This document shows positions 53,082-61,022 of a DNA stretch of 61,022 bases, piece by piece. Under the pieces are notes generated by a model. That model was not told where the DNA came from. It did not search any database and saw only the letters and a list, made by a program, of their open reading frames with translations. Source of the DNA: Solobacterium sp. (GTDB taxonomy: Bacteria > Bacillota_I > Bacilli_A > Erysipelotrichales > Erysipelotrichaceae); contig JAFWFE010000085.1 in assembly GCA_017512555.1 (NCBI GenBank), positions 1 through 61,022 of the forward strand, read 5' to 3'. Made by a program: the position numbers and the translations under genes. Within the stretch, counting starts at the first letter, position 1, and every line of letters starts with the position of its first letter.

Positions 53082-53234
53082 CTACTTCGTTTCCTTATGA
53101 AGTGTCTTCTTGCCGCATTTCGGGCAGTATTTATTTAACTCAAGACGCTTCGTACTTGTTTTTCTGCGCGTGGTTGTATAGTTTCTTGACAGGCACTCCG
53201 TACATGCCAGGATCACTTTATCATCCTTCGCCAT
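53082..53234 (-). CDS. rpmG: 50S ribosomal protein L33
   Basis: The 50-residue protein starts [20 protein letters not shown] and ends [16 protein letters not shown]. The two CxxC pairs form the zinc site of the C+ form of L33. It opens the rpmG-secE-nusG operon, the order found in most Firmicutes. AAGGAG lies about nine bases before the ATG. The stop TAG merges with the secE ribosome site. Confidence 0.95.
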   Translation of the reverse strand: MAKDDKVILACTECLSRNYTTTRRKTSTKRLELNKYCPKCGKKTLHKETK

Positions 53235-53260
53235 AATAAAAACTCCTTAATTGCCTTACT

Positions 53261-53290
53261 ACTTTAGCATAATCATCTTCTAAACGTCAA
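53261..53290 (-). promoter_or_regulatory. sigma-A promoter of rpmG-secE-nusG
   Basis: TTGACG (53285-53290), an 18-base spacer and TAAAGT (53261-53266) lie on the minus strand 27 bases before the rpmG start. Confidence 0.55.
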
Positions 53291-53313
53291 TCTAGATATC
53301 TCTGCCGGAAGAA

Positions 53314-53345
53314 TAAAAAAACCGTATCCCTGAGCAGGAATACGG
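53314..53345 (-). terminator. terminator of the second MATE gene
   Basis: The stem CCGTATTCC / GGGATACGG with a six-base loop is followed by eight T on the minus strand, eight bases past the stop. Confidence 0.85.
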
Positions 53346-53352
53346 TAACAGA

Positions 53353-54828
53353 CTATACAACGATCTTCTTCCAGTCACCTTTATTATAGATGGCAATAAC
53401 CAGCGCAGATCTCGCAATCTGGTCAAAGGCTACCGCTGTCCAGGCACCAAGCAGGCCCCACTTCAGTACATTGATTGCGATATGACCGACAACCGGACGC
53501 ATGATCAATACACCGACCAGGGTAATGATGGCTGTAGCCTTGGTAGCACCGGCACCGCGCAGGGAACCTGAGAGAATGAACTGCGGAGTCTGGGCAGGCT
53601 GTAACGCGCCGACGATCCACATGACCGGGATAGACGCCGCAATAACTTCCGGCGTATCACTGTATAGACCTACAACATACTTGCCGTAGAAGGCAAAGAA
53701 CAAGCCAAGCAGTACAGACATTACCAGGCCCAGACGCATACATCTGGTAGAGTAATGTTCTGCCATATCCGGACGTTTCTTACCAAGACTCTGACCAACC
53801 AGCGTTGTGGAACTAACCGCAATACCCATACCTAACATGAAGGACAGAGACTGTACGTTCATACAGATCTGGTGTGTCGCGTAGTACGGCTGGCCAAGGG
53901 AAGCGACCTGTCTGGAGAACAGGATGATACCAACACGCATGATGCCCTGTTCGATCAGGGAAGGAATACCAACTTTGACAATACGGCTGATTGCGTTCAT
54001 ATCCACTTTGAAGCCGCGGAAGAAGTCCAGAAGACTGATCTTGAAGTAATGCTTGCCGGAACCGACAACTCTCAATGCGATGACCATTGCCACGATCTGA
54101 CCAATCACTGTCGCGATAGAAGCACCCGCAACACCTAAGGCAGGGAAGCCGAAGTGACCATTGATCAACAGATAGTTACCGACGATATTCACCAGGTTGG
54201 CAGTGATGTTGTAGATCATCGGAGAACGTGAGTTACCGACACCACGCAAGGCCGCGGTAATGGAGCCGGCAATACCCATGGTGATAAAGCCAAGCATCTG
54301 TATCTTCATGTAGGTCGTACCCATGTCCACGATCTCATCACTTAATGCCGAGGTAGCCATGAATCTTACCAGAGGTCTGGCAAAGATGAATCCCAGCACA
54401 GAGCTGAAGATATAGACCCAGATACCCATGAATAAGCCCTGTAGTAATGTCTTGTTTGCCTGATCGTGCTGCTGGGCACCACGGTCACGGGCAACCGCTG
54501 CGGTAACACCGACGTTTAACGCGATCATCAGGGAGATAAAGATAAACTTCGGCTGGTTGGCCAGACTGACTGCGGAGATTGCGTCATCACCGTTGACCAT
54601 GGAACCAACCATGATCATATCCGCCATACCGACAAGACTTGTCAGTAACTGTTCAACCAGGGATGGCCATGCGATACGCATGATATCTTTGTAGAGAACC
54701 TTGCTTTCACACCCTTCCGGAAGCTTTTTACGCTCTTTTCTAGATTTCTTTTCCTCCGCTGCCAGAAACTCTTCTGTTCCCCACGGAGCGTCATCCAGGT
54801 AAGTTTTTACCATTTTTCTTGTACTCAT
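53353..54828 (-). CDS. MATE family efflux transporter, copy 2
   Basis: The 491-residue protein is a second MATE transporter, distinct from copy 1. It has a charged N-terminal extension of about 45 residues (EFLAAEEKKSRKERKKLPEG) before the first helix and the usual LMIALNVGVTAAVARDRGAQ and MGIAVSSTTLVGQSLGKKRP regions. It is monocistronic, with its own extended -10 promoter and terminator. Substrate unknown. Confidence 0.9.
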   Translation of the reverse strand: MSTRKMVKTYLDDAPWGTEEFLAAEEKKSRKERKKLPEGCESKVLYKDIMRIAWPSLVEQLLTSLVGMADMIMVGSMVNGDDAISAVSLANQPKFIFISLMIALNVGVTAAVARDRGAQQHDQANKTLLQGLFMGIWVYIFSSVLGFIFARPLVRFMATSALSDEIVDMGTTYMKIQMLGFITMGIAGSITAALRGVGNSRSPMIYNITANLVNIVGNYLLINGHFGFPALGVAGASIATVIGQIVAMVIALRVVGSGKHYFKISLLDFFRGFKVDMNAISRIVKVGIPSLIEQGIMRVGIILFSRQVASLGQPYYATHQICMNVQSLSFMLGMGIAVSSTTLVGQSLGKKRPDMAEHYSTRCMRLGLVMSVLLGLFFAFYGKYVVGLYSDTPEVIAASIPVMWIVGALQPAQTPQFILSGSLRGAGATKATAIITLVGVLIMRPVVGHIAINVLKWGLLGAWTAVAFDQIARSALVIAIYNKGDWKKIVV

Positions 54829-54877
54829 ATATACCTCTTACCTTTCTCTTACAGTTTCATCATATAACAGTTTAATT

Positions 54878-54886
54878 ACTATACCA
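54878..54886 (-). promoter_or_regulatory. extended -10 promoter of the second MATE gene
   Basis: TGGTATAGT on the minus strand (TATAGT at 54878-54883) has TTCACA 18 bases upstream. Confidence 0.55.
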
Positions 54887-54946
54887 TTGAAACTCACTCC
54901 ATGTGAACAGATATCTTTTATTATTCCTCATAAAAGCGACAAAATT

Positions 54947-54978
54947 AAAAACAGATGATACAAATGAGTATCACCTGT
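54947..54978 (-). terminator. terminator of the MBL array operon
   Basis: An 11-base stem (ACAGGTGATAC / GTATCATCTGT, one G-U pair) with a six-base loop is followed by TTTTTAATTTT on the minus strand, right after the last MBL stop. Confidence 0.8.
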
Positions 54979-54988
54979 CTTTCTTCAC

Positions 54989-55954
54989 TTAAGGAATGAT
55001 ATGTTCTTCCCCGTCTTCCCAGAGTTTGGGAGGTACCTGAGGAGTAACCAGAGGATTCTTGTTCAGTCGGCTCCGGTCAGGATTTCCGTAGATCACGATC
55101 TTAAACTTCGGACCATTGGGATTGGTATGACGTGCTCTCTCTTCGGTTACAGCGTCTCCTCTCAACAGTGCCCTGTACGCTTCAATCAGATTACGTACAA
55201 CCGAGATATCTTCAGAATAGGCATCAAAGCCTCCCCCATAAGCCGTATGCCCGGTATAGATCCGGTCATAAGTTCTGCGGTATCCTTCCAGGAAGTGCTG
55301 AAGATAGCGGATATGCGTACTTGCGGCGTGGAAATTAGAACCGTTGTTGAAATTCACCGCATCACCGGTAAACGCGATTCTGGAGAAATCATCAATGTAG
55401 ATCATTCCTCCCTTGGAGTGACCGGGCAGGAATACCGTACTGACTTTACGATCTCCCAGGTCAAACACATACCCTTCATCGATAAAGATCAGTTCTGTAT
55501 CCTTATCACCGCGGACAACATCTTCTTCCAGAGGCTTCCATACATCGTAGAACCCGATCTTCTGGTTCCAGATCATTGCGTACTTATCTGCGGTCAGAGG
55601 CCCTACACAACGCTGGAATCCCGGGCCGACCTGGTTGTCTGCCAGAAGCGCACTGTATTTCTTGCGGTCTTCTGTGGGGATAGTCTCACCGTCCAGTTCC
55701 AGCCGGTTGATGTAGATCTGGTCAAACTGGTGCATCAATCCGACATGGTCAGGATGCGCGTGTGTGACAACTACGTCATAGGGTTTGTCGGTCAGGGATT
55801 CCACGACTTTCTTCAGGTCAAAGAAACCTGTCCCGCAGTCTACGACCAGAGATCTTTTCGTACCTTCCAGCACATAGATCGCGTTATGTCCGAATTCGTT
55901 GATGAACCATGTGCGTTCCGCAATCTCGTTGATAATTGGTTTGGTGATATACAC
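54989..55954 (-). CDS. MBL-fold metallo-hydrolase, array member 4
   Basis: The 321-residue protein has the metallo-beta-lactamase metal motif THAHPDHVG near residue 62, with later ligands in LPGHSKGG, AFTGDAVN and YTGHTAYGG. Between them lies a variable helical segment (LELDGETIPTEDRKKYSALL). The extreme C-terminus PPKLWEDGEEHIIP is the same in all four neighbours. The MBL fold covers lactonases, thioesterases, phosphodiesterases and other hydrolases. The substrate is not evident. It is the last gene of the tandem array. Confidence 0.85.
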   Translation of the reverse strand: MYITKPIINEIAERTWFINEFGHNAIYVLEGTKRSLVVDCGTGFFDLKKVVESLTDKPYDVVVTHAHPDHVGLMHQFDQIYINRLELDGETIPTEDRKKYSALLADNQVGPGFQRCVGPLTADKYAMIWNQKIGFYDVWKPLEEDVVRGDKDTELIFIDEGYVFDLGDRKVSTVFLPGHSKGGMIYIDDFSRIAFTGDAVNFNNGSNFHAASTHIRYLQHFLEGYRRTYDRIYTGHTAYGGGFDAYSEDISVVRNLIEAYRALLRGDAVTEERARHTNPNGPKFKIVIYGNPDRSRLNKNPLVTPQVPPKLWEDGEEHIIP

Positions 55955-55966
55955 AGATATTCCTCC

Positions 55967-56935
55967 TTACGGGATAATATGTTCTTCCCCGTCTTCCCAG
56001 AGTCTTGGCGGTACATTCGGGGTAACCATCGGGTTCTTGCTTAAACGGCTGTTCGGCGCATCTGTGCCGTAGACAACAAGTTCTACTGTACGGGAAGGAT
56101 CGATATGAACCGGTCTGACTTCCGTGTGAGCTTCTCCGCGGAGTAATGCCCGGTAAGCTTCTACCAGGTTATAGACAACCGCAATCGGTTCACTGAAGGA
56201 ACTAAAGGTTCCCCCATAGGACGTATGTCCGTTGAAGATACGGTCATAGGTCTTGCCATAGCCTTCCAGGAAGTGCAGCAGATAACGGATATGCGTACTC
56301 GCGGCGTGGAAACGTGAACCATTGTTGTGGTTTACCGCGTCACCGGTAAAGGCGATCCTGGTCATATCATCAATAAAGATCAGATGCCCCTTTGTATGAC
56401 CCGGCAGGAATACCGTACTGACTTTACGGTCTCCCAGGTCAAACACATAACCTTCATCAATAAAGATCAGTTCTGTATCCTTATCTCCCTTACAGATATA
56501 TTCATCTTTCGGTTCCCATACATCCCAGTAACCGACATGTTGTCTGGCAATCTTGAAGAAGTAACCTTCTGCCTTGATCGGTCCTACACAACGCGCGAAC
56601 ATCTCACCAACCTGCCCGTCCTTGACGAGATCACTGTATTTCTTGCGGTCTTCCGTCGGGATGGTTTCACCGTCCAGTTCCAGTCTGTTGATAAAGATCT
56701 GATCAAATTCATGCATCATACCGACATGATCAGGATGTGCGTGGGTAATTGCGACATCATAGGGTTTGTCTGTAATACTTTCAATGATTGCCTTGAAGTT
56801 GCAATAGCCTGTACCTGCGTCAATGACCAGGGAGCGTTCGGATCCTTCCAGAATATACATGGCGTTTGTGCCTAGTTCATCCACAAACCATGTACGTTCG
56901 GCGATCTCATGAATCAAGGGTTGACTGATCTTCAT
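55967..56935 (-). CDS. MBL-fold metallo-hydrolase, array member 3
   Basis: The ATG at 56935 (MKISQPLIHEIAERTWFVDE) has AAGGAGGAAG just upstream and matches the starts of its neighbours. The open frame runs 15 codons further into the previous gene. The 322-residue protein carries THAHPDHVG, LPGHTKGHL, AFTGDAVNHNNGS and FNGHTSYGG. With member 4 it forms the shorter pair, sharing LELDGETIPTEDRKKY. All metal ligands are present. Confidence 0.85.
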   Translation of the reverse strand: MKISQPLIHEIAERTWFVDELGTNAMYILEGSERSLVIDAGTGYCNFKAIIESITDKPYDVAITHAHPDHVGMMHEFDQIFINRLELDGETIPTEDRKKYSDLVKDGQVGEMFARCVGPIKAEGYFFKIARQHVGYWDVWEPKDEYICKGDKDTELIFIDEGYVFDLGDRKVSTVFLPGHTKGHLIFIDDMTRIAFTGDAVNHNNGSRFHAASTHIRYLLHFLEGYGKTYDRIFNGHTSYGGTFSSFSEPIAVVYNLVEAYRALLRGEAHTEVRPVHIDPSRTVELVVYGTDAPNSRLSKNPMVTPNVPPRLWEDGEEHIIP

Positions 56936-56946
56936 ACTCTTCCTCC

Positions 56947-57966
56947 TTACGGTATGATATGCTCTTCTCCTTCTTCCCAAAGTCTGGGCGGATAACCCGG
57001 AGTTACACGTGGATTCTCTTTTGTGCCGTCACCGTAGATCACGACTTTGTGTTTCGGTCCGTCCGGGAACAAGTGAGAGGCTCTTTCTTCGACATGTGCT
57101 TCGCCTCTTAATAATGCGCGGTATGCCTCGGCAAGATTGCGTACTACCTGTATGTCTTCACTCCTGGAGCTGAATGTGCCGCCGTAGGAACAATGTCCGT
57201 TATAGATACGATCATAGGATTTTCCGTATTCTTCCAGGAAGTGTTCTATATAACGGATATGTGTGCTTGCGGCATGGATACCGGAGCCGTTATTTCCGTT
57301 TACACAGTCACCGGTAAAAGCGATCCGGGTCTTGGGATCGATAAATAACAGATGCCCTGCGGAATGTCCCGGCAGATACATCGTCTTGATTTTCCTGTCA
57401 CCCAGGTCAAATTCATATCCTTCATCGATGAATACCAGTTCAGTATCATAGTCACCTTTACAGATCATATCTTCACTGATCTCCCAGGTATCGTAATATT
57501 TCACATGCTGGTTATAGACCAGGAAGAAGTCCTTGATATCGTACTCCTTCTGTGTGCAGCGCTTGAACATACCGCTCATCTGACCGTCACGTTCAAGTTC
57601 ACTCAGACGCTTGCTTGGTTCTGTCGGGAGGCTGTCCACGAATGGTCCGCCCATACCAGGCATTTTGAATCCTTCGTCTTCTCCCGGCTTGCGTATCCTT
57701 CCGAGTTCTTTCCGGTTCACGAATACACGCTCAAATTGTCTGCACATACCGATATGATCCGGATGCGCGTGGGTAATTGCGACATCGTAGGGCTTGTCTG
57801 TCAGAGATTCCACGATCTCCCGGAAATGACAGTATCCGGATCCCGCGTCCACAACCAGGGATTTTTCCGTACCTTCAATGACATACATGGAATTCAATCC
57901 CAGTTCGTTGATATGCCATACACCCTTGGCGATTTCTGTAACTAACGGTTCACGTAATTTACTCAT
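56947..57966 (-). CDS. MBL-fold metallo-hydrolase, array member 2
   Basis: The 339-residue protein belongs to the longer type: after THAHPDHIGMCRQFERVFVN it carries an insertion of about 20 residues (KPGEDEGFKMPGMGGPFVDS) before the helix SKRLSELERDGQMSGMF. Metal ligands are intact (LPGHSAGHL, AFTGDCVNGNNGS, YNGHCSYGG). The C-terminus is PPRLWEEGEEHIIP. The insertion lies over the active-site entrance in this fold, so it may shape substrate choice. Confidence 0.85.
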   Translation of the reverse strand: MSKLREPLVTEIAKGVWHINELGLNSMYVIEGTEKSLVVDAGSGYCHFREIVESLTDKPYDVAITHAHPDHIGMCRQFERVFVNRKELGRIRKPGEDEGFKMPGMGGPFVDSLPTEPSKRLSELERDGQMSGMFKRCTQKEYDIKDFFLVYNQHVKYYDTWEISEDMICKGDYDTELVFIDEGYEFDLGDRKIKTMYLPGHSAGHLLFIDPKTRIAFTGDCVNGNNGSGIHAASTHIRYIEHFLEEYGKSYDRIYNGHCSYGGTFSSRSEDIQVVRNLAEAYRALLRGEAHVEERASHLFPDGPKHKVVIYGDGTKENPRVTPGYPPRLWEEGEEHIIP

Positions 57967-57975
57967 GTCTGCCTC

Positions 57976-59010
57976 CTACGGAATAATATGTTCTTCTCCG
58001 TCTTCCCAGAGTTTCGGAGGTACCTGTGGTGTTACACGCGGGTTCTTGGATAAATGACTGAATGGCGCGTCTGTACCGTATACTACAAGTTTTCTCTTCG
58101 GGCCGTCCGGGAACAGATGGAATGCCTGCTCAACGATCTCTGCTTCGCCTCTGAGTAACGCGCGGTACGCTTCCACGAGATTCTCTACGACCTGGACCGG
58201 TTCACTTTCGAAGTTCAGGCGTCTGCCGTAGGTAGTATGTCCGGTAAAGATACGGTCATAACTCTTGCCGTATTCTGCCAGGAATTTCTGTAAGTAACGG
58301 ATATGTGTGCTTGCGGCATGGAAACTGGAGCCGTTATTCATATTGACACAGTCACCGGTAAAGGCAATTCTGGACTTCGGATCAATAAACAGCAGATGTC
58401 CTGTCGTATGTCCGGGCAGGAACATGGTCATCACCTTACGGTCTCCCAAATCAAACTCATATCCTTCATCAATGAAGATCAGCTCGGTATCATAGTCTCC
58501 TCTGCAGATCATCTCTTCTGTACATTCCCATACTTCCGGAGCATTCGGGTCAAGCTTGTCCACCATGTCAAAACCATGCATATCTGCTTCATAACTTGTG
58601 CAGTTGTAGAACATTTCACTCATCTGACCATCACGTAACAGAAGACTCCATCTCTTTCTGTCTTCCTTCGGAAGGCTCTTCACGGAGGATCTGCCCAGGG
58701 ATGCCGCAATCTTATCTGCCTCTTCCTCTTCCGGGTCTTTGACAATACCCAGTTCATTCTTGTGAATATAGATCTTTTCGAACTGGTGCATCATACCGAC
58801 ATGATCCGGATGCGCGTGGGTTACAGCAACATCGTAGGGCTTATCTGTCAGTGATTCGATAATCGCCCGGAAATTACAGTATGTCGTTCCAGCGTCTACG
58901 ACAAGAGCTCTCTCCGTACCTTCGATCACGTACATGTTATTGCTTCCGAACTCATTGATCATCCAGACTTTTTCAGCAATCTCATGCACTAAAGGCTCTC
59001 TGATTCCCAT
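57976..59010 (-). CDS. MBL-fold metallo-hydrolase, array member 1
   Basis: The first gene of the array encodes a 344-residue protein with THAHPDHVG, an entrance-loop insertion (KDPEEEEADKIAASLGRSSV), LPGHTTGHL, AFTGDCVNMNNGS and FTGHTTYGRR. In this copy the usual YGG after the last His is YGRR, the only such change in the four. GGAAAG precedes the ATG. A promoter with a long inverted repeat lies upstream, so the four genes, spaced 9 to 12 bases apart, form one operon. Confidence 0.85.
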   Translation of the reverse strand: MGIREPLVHEIAEKVWMINEFGSNNMYVIEGTERALVVDAGTTYCNFRAIIESLTDKPYDVAVTHAHPDHVGMMHQFEKIYIHKNELGIVKDPEEEEADKIAASLGRSSVKSLPKEDRKRWSLLLRDGQMSEMFYNCTSYEADMHGFDMVDKLDPNAPEVWECTEEMICRGDYDTELIFIDEGYEFDLGDRKVMTMFLPGHTTGHLLFIDPKSRIAFTGDCVNMNNGSSFHAASTHIRYLQKFLAEYGKSYDRIFTGHTTYGRRLNFESEPVQVVENLVEAYRALLRGEAEIVEQAFHLFPDGPKRKLVVYGTDAPFSHLSKNPRVTPQVPPKLWEDGEEHIIP

Positions 59011-59049
59011 AATTATCTTTCCTTTCTCTTTGGTAAAACTTAGTCCACC

Positions 59050-59055
59050 ATTATA
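59050..59055 (-). promoter_or_regulatory. -10 element of the MBL array
   Basis: A perfect TATAAT on the minus strand lies 40 bases upstream of the first MBL start. The position of the -35 is filled by a 13+5+13 inverted repeat rather than a consensus hexamer. Confidence 0.55.
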
Positions 59056-59058
59056 TAA

Positions 59059-59089
59059 ATAAAGTATATCTGTATGAGATATACTTTAT
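59059..59089. promoter_or_regulatory. 31-base inverted repeat, probable operator of the MBL array
   Basis: ATAAAGTATATCT and AGATATACTTTAT form a perfect 13-base inverted repeat around GTATG. It covers the -35 region of the array promoter, the expected place for a regulator that controls these genes. Confidence 0.65.
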
Positions 59090-59184
59090 CTATCTTTATT
59101 CCTTTTTCCTATATCGGGAAACTTGTATCAAACTGCAGGTTCTTCTCTTGATCCGGAGTTCATGGTTCTGCAGATTGAGTGATA

Positions 59185-60273
59185 TTACTGTTCGTGTTGT
59201 ACTTTTATCGCACAGCCGGAAGCTGCGGAATCATAGAATGCCTTACAGAGTTCTACCATGGATACTGCTGTATCCAGACTCACTCCGTGTACACTTGCCG
59301 GATCAATTCCTACCCGTTCATTGGGGATGTCTTCTGCCAGCATACGTACATAATAACGGATATGATCATCGGGCTGAGGAGGTAGTTCTTCTTCCTTAAC
59401 CGTGATCCATTCGGGATTCTCGTGTATGTCTTTCACAAGACAGTACTTCAGTTCCCGGTCACCTTTATGCGCAAATCCCTGATACAGGATGGAGCCTCCT
59501 GTACCATGGATCTCAAACGCGTTACTTACGGACGGTGCCACGAATCCGATCTCCATTGTTGCGGTCACATCTTCGGGATAGTGATAGACAACAGTCGCAA
59601 ACTGGTCAAAGCCACAGGATCTGGCTGTTTCATCCAGATACCCAGCTGTTCCGTATACACGCTCCGGTATCCCAAGAAGATAGGTGACCGCATGTACAGG
59701 ATGATTCCCGGTATCTGCCATGATACCGCCGCCCATGGTTTCTGCCAGGTACCGCATATGTTCTTCGCTCTTTACGATACCGTGAAACATCTCGTTGTGG
59801 AACCGGCAGCGTACAGACAACAGCTTGCCCAGTTTTCCGGAAGTTAACATGGTCTTCGCCCACATGATTCCCGGATCCACAAACGGATCGGTCATGAAGA
59901 ATTTGACGTTCTTCTCCTTTACTGCTCTGCGAATCGTGTAAGCATCTTGGGGATCCATACACAACGGTTTCTCCACAAATACAGACTTTCCCGCATGGAC
60001 TGCCTGCAGGATCAGTTCCGTATTCCGGTTATTCGTCATGGAGATCACAACACCGTCAATCCCGGGATCCTGTACCAGATCTGTATATGTTTCATAGTGC
60101 CGGCAGGAGAACTGTTCAGCGAACTGTTTTGCCTGTTCCGGTTGTTCGTCGACCCAGAAACCGGCTGCTTCACTCTCCGTGTACGAGTTGACCATCCGGG
60201 CAAACTTATCGACATGTCCGCGGTGTCCGCAGAAAGCGATCCGGATCTTCTTGTGATCGTTTGTGTTTTTCAT
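59185..60273 (-). CDS. Gfo/Idh/MocA-family oxidoreductase
   Basis: The 362-residue protein has an N-terminal NAD(P)-binding Rossmann domain (KIRIAFCGHRGHVDKFARMV), the conserved EKPLCMDPQDA near residue 96, and the catalytic-type motif MADTGNHPVHAVTYLLG of the C-terminal domain. The family oxidises or reduces sugars, inositols and related hydroxy compounds. AAGGAG precedes the ATG. It lies between the partial MBL gene and the MBL array in the same direction, so it may belong to the same pathway. Confidence 0.88.
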   Translation of the reverse strand: MKNTNDHKKIRIAFCGHRGHVDKFARMVNSYTESEAAGFWVDEQPEQAKQFAEQFSCRHYETYTDLVQDPGIDGVVISMTNNRNTELILQAVHAGKSVFVEKPLCMDPQDAYTIRRAVKEKNVKFFMTDPFVDPGIMWAKTMLTSGKLGKLLSVRCRFHNEMFHGIVKSEEHMRYLAETMGGGIMADTGNHPVHAVTYLLGIPERVYGTAGYLDETARSCGFDQFATVVYHYPEDVTATMEIGFVAPSVSNAFEIHGTGGSILYQGFAHKGDRELKYCLVKDIHENPEWITVKEEELPPQPDDHIRYYVRMLAEDIPNERVGIDPASVHGVSLDTAVSMVELCKAFYDSAASGCAIKVQHEQ

Positions 60274-60308
60274 TGTGTACTCCTTTGTCCGTGATATGCA
60301 GGAAGAAA

Positions 60309-61022
60309 TCAGTCTTTCTTTTCGTAGAGATTCTCCGGATTAATTCCCAGGAAATTACGTCCTCTTCTTAACATGACTCTCGGAGGACGTTTCTCCATCG
60401 TACCAGGCATCATTCCCGGTGCCTGTGCCATGACATTTACCGGTTCACTGGTCAGCTGCAGATCCTGTCCCCAGGGACTCGGGACCTGACAAGGTACGAT
60501 ATGTCCTGCCAGAGCGTCTTCCATCATTGCGATCACGGTAGGCAGACAGTCATCATCCAGCGGTGCGCCAAGAGCACGGAAGTCATGATGACCATTGTAG
60601 ATGCCATCGTACTTATCCGAAAGATCCTGCATTCTCTTCATATAACGGAGGGTTGTTTCCAGCGGTACAGATCCGACACCAAGGTTATAGTTCAGGGCGT
60701 CTCCGGCAAACAAAGTACGTGTCTTTTCATCCAGGAAGATGAATTCACCTTCGGAATGACCCGGGCAGGCATAGGCTGTAACGATACGGCCGCCGCCGAG
60801 ATCAAACTGCATGCCGTCTTCCAGGTCATGGATAACCGGCATCGGTTCATCCGGTCCCGGTTCACGGATATCCACGTTGATATCGTACGGGTATAACTTG
60901 AACATCTTGTATACGCCTTCAAAACAGCCTTTCTGACGATTCGCAATACGGATCGTATCCCAGCGTCTTCTCTCGATATTCTGCGGAATCGGTTTATCTG
61001 CGTCTTTCGGACTGATCCAGAT
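60309..61022 (-). CDS. MBL-fold metallo-hydrolase, divergent member, 5' partial
   Basis: The frame is open to the window edge, so the N-terminal metal motif lies outside. The visible 237 residues hold ligands in CPGHSEGEFIFLDEKT, TLFAGDALNYNLG and YNGHHDFRALG. A Pro/Gln/Met-rich tail (PVNVMAQAPGMMPGTMEKRP) follows, with basic residues after it. It lacks the LWEDGEEHIIP end of the array members and is only distantly related to them, so it is not a recent duplicate. Confidence 0.82.
   Translation of the reverse strand: MWISPKDADKPIPQNIERRRWDTIRIANRQKGCFEGVYKMFKLYPYDINVDIREPGPDEPMPVIHDLEDGMQFDLGGGRIVTAYACPGHSEGEFIFLDEKTRTLFAGDALNYNLGVGSVPLETTLRYMKRMQDLSDKYDGIYNGHHDFRALGAPLDDDCLPTVIAMMEDALAGHIVPCQVPSPWGQDLQLTSEPVNVMAQAPGMMPGTMEKRPPRVMLRRGRNFLGINPENLYEKKD

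Noticed and set aside
55001..56044. 347-codon open frame on the + strand across two MBL genes
   Set aside because: It is the mirror of two real paralogs with intact metal motifs; similar shadow frames recur opposite the other array members because the coding sequence repeats.
54989..59010. Evenly spaced repeated blocks resembling a repeat array
   Set aside because: The repetition is at gene scale and due to four paralogous MBL genes; no short direct repeats with spacers, so not CRISPR.

Overview
The window reads as a chromosomal segment of a low-to-moderate GC Gram-positive anaerobe. The clues are Firmicutes-type sigma-A promoters and AGGAGG ribosome binding sites, U-tailed hairpin terminators, an rpmG-secE-nusG/rplKA/rplJL/rsmC/rpoBC cluster, several lipoproteins, and no outer-membrane genes. 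An RpoB with Asn at the rifampicin-contact His526 position and a large lobe insertion points to Erysipelotrichia or a related lineage. That placement is inference.

Layout. Positions 1-2.4 kb (+ strand) hold the end of a DUF4139 protein and an unknown helical protein. From 2.3 to 9.7 kb (- strand) there is a Y-family polymerase operon with a YolD-like partner and a 46-residue miniprotein, a zinc-ribbon membrane protein, an ABC transporter and a kinase-less PASTA protein. Between 9.9 and 13.2 kb are small lipoprotein and repair-like genes, an orphan LarA lactate racemase homolog, and a 59-codon remnant of a D-lactate dehydrogenase. From 13.2 to 19.2 kb a coherent sulfur-amino-acid operon faces a divergent LysR regulator: M20 amidohydrolase, two-gene membrane transporter, L-ATC hydrolase, CyuA-type cysteine desulfidase. 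Then come a phosphatase, a lipoprotein with two cystatin-like domains, another lipoprotein, ctpA-uvrB, alr and a GNAT enzyme (19-27 kb).

The transcription/translation cluster runs leftward from 53.3 to 27.0 kb but is broken twice. A MATE exporter and a methyltransferase sit between nusG and rplK. About 12 kb of accessory DNA sits between rplA and rplJ. That island holds a LysR regulator, a YfcC-type transporter, an enolase-superfamily enzyme, two C45 Ntn-hydrolase paralogs, a serine hydrolase, a broken ribokinase with an IS200/IS605-like end, a patatin, a lipoprotein, a NifX-like protein and a lipoprotein serpin. The rplJ side keeps its own promoter and L10 leader, and the rplK side its own promoter and a candidate L1 site.

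The right end (53.3-61.0 kb) has a second MATE exporter, then four tandem paralogous metallo-beta-lactamase-fold hydrolases, a Gfo/Idh/MocA oxidoreductase and a fifth, divergent MBL protein cut by the window edge. A long inverted repeat lies at the array promoter.

The most unusual content is the pair of predicted surface protease inhibitors (tandem cystatin, serpin), the MBL array, the C45/enolase cluster and the cysteine-releasing operon. No tRNA, rRNA, CRISPR array or intact transposase was seen, and no stretch over 300 bases lacks a gene. Lengths quoted for family members come from memory, and no database search was run.
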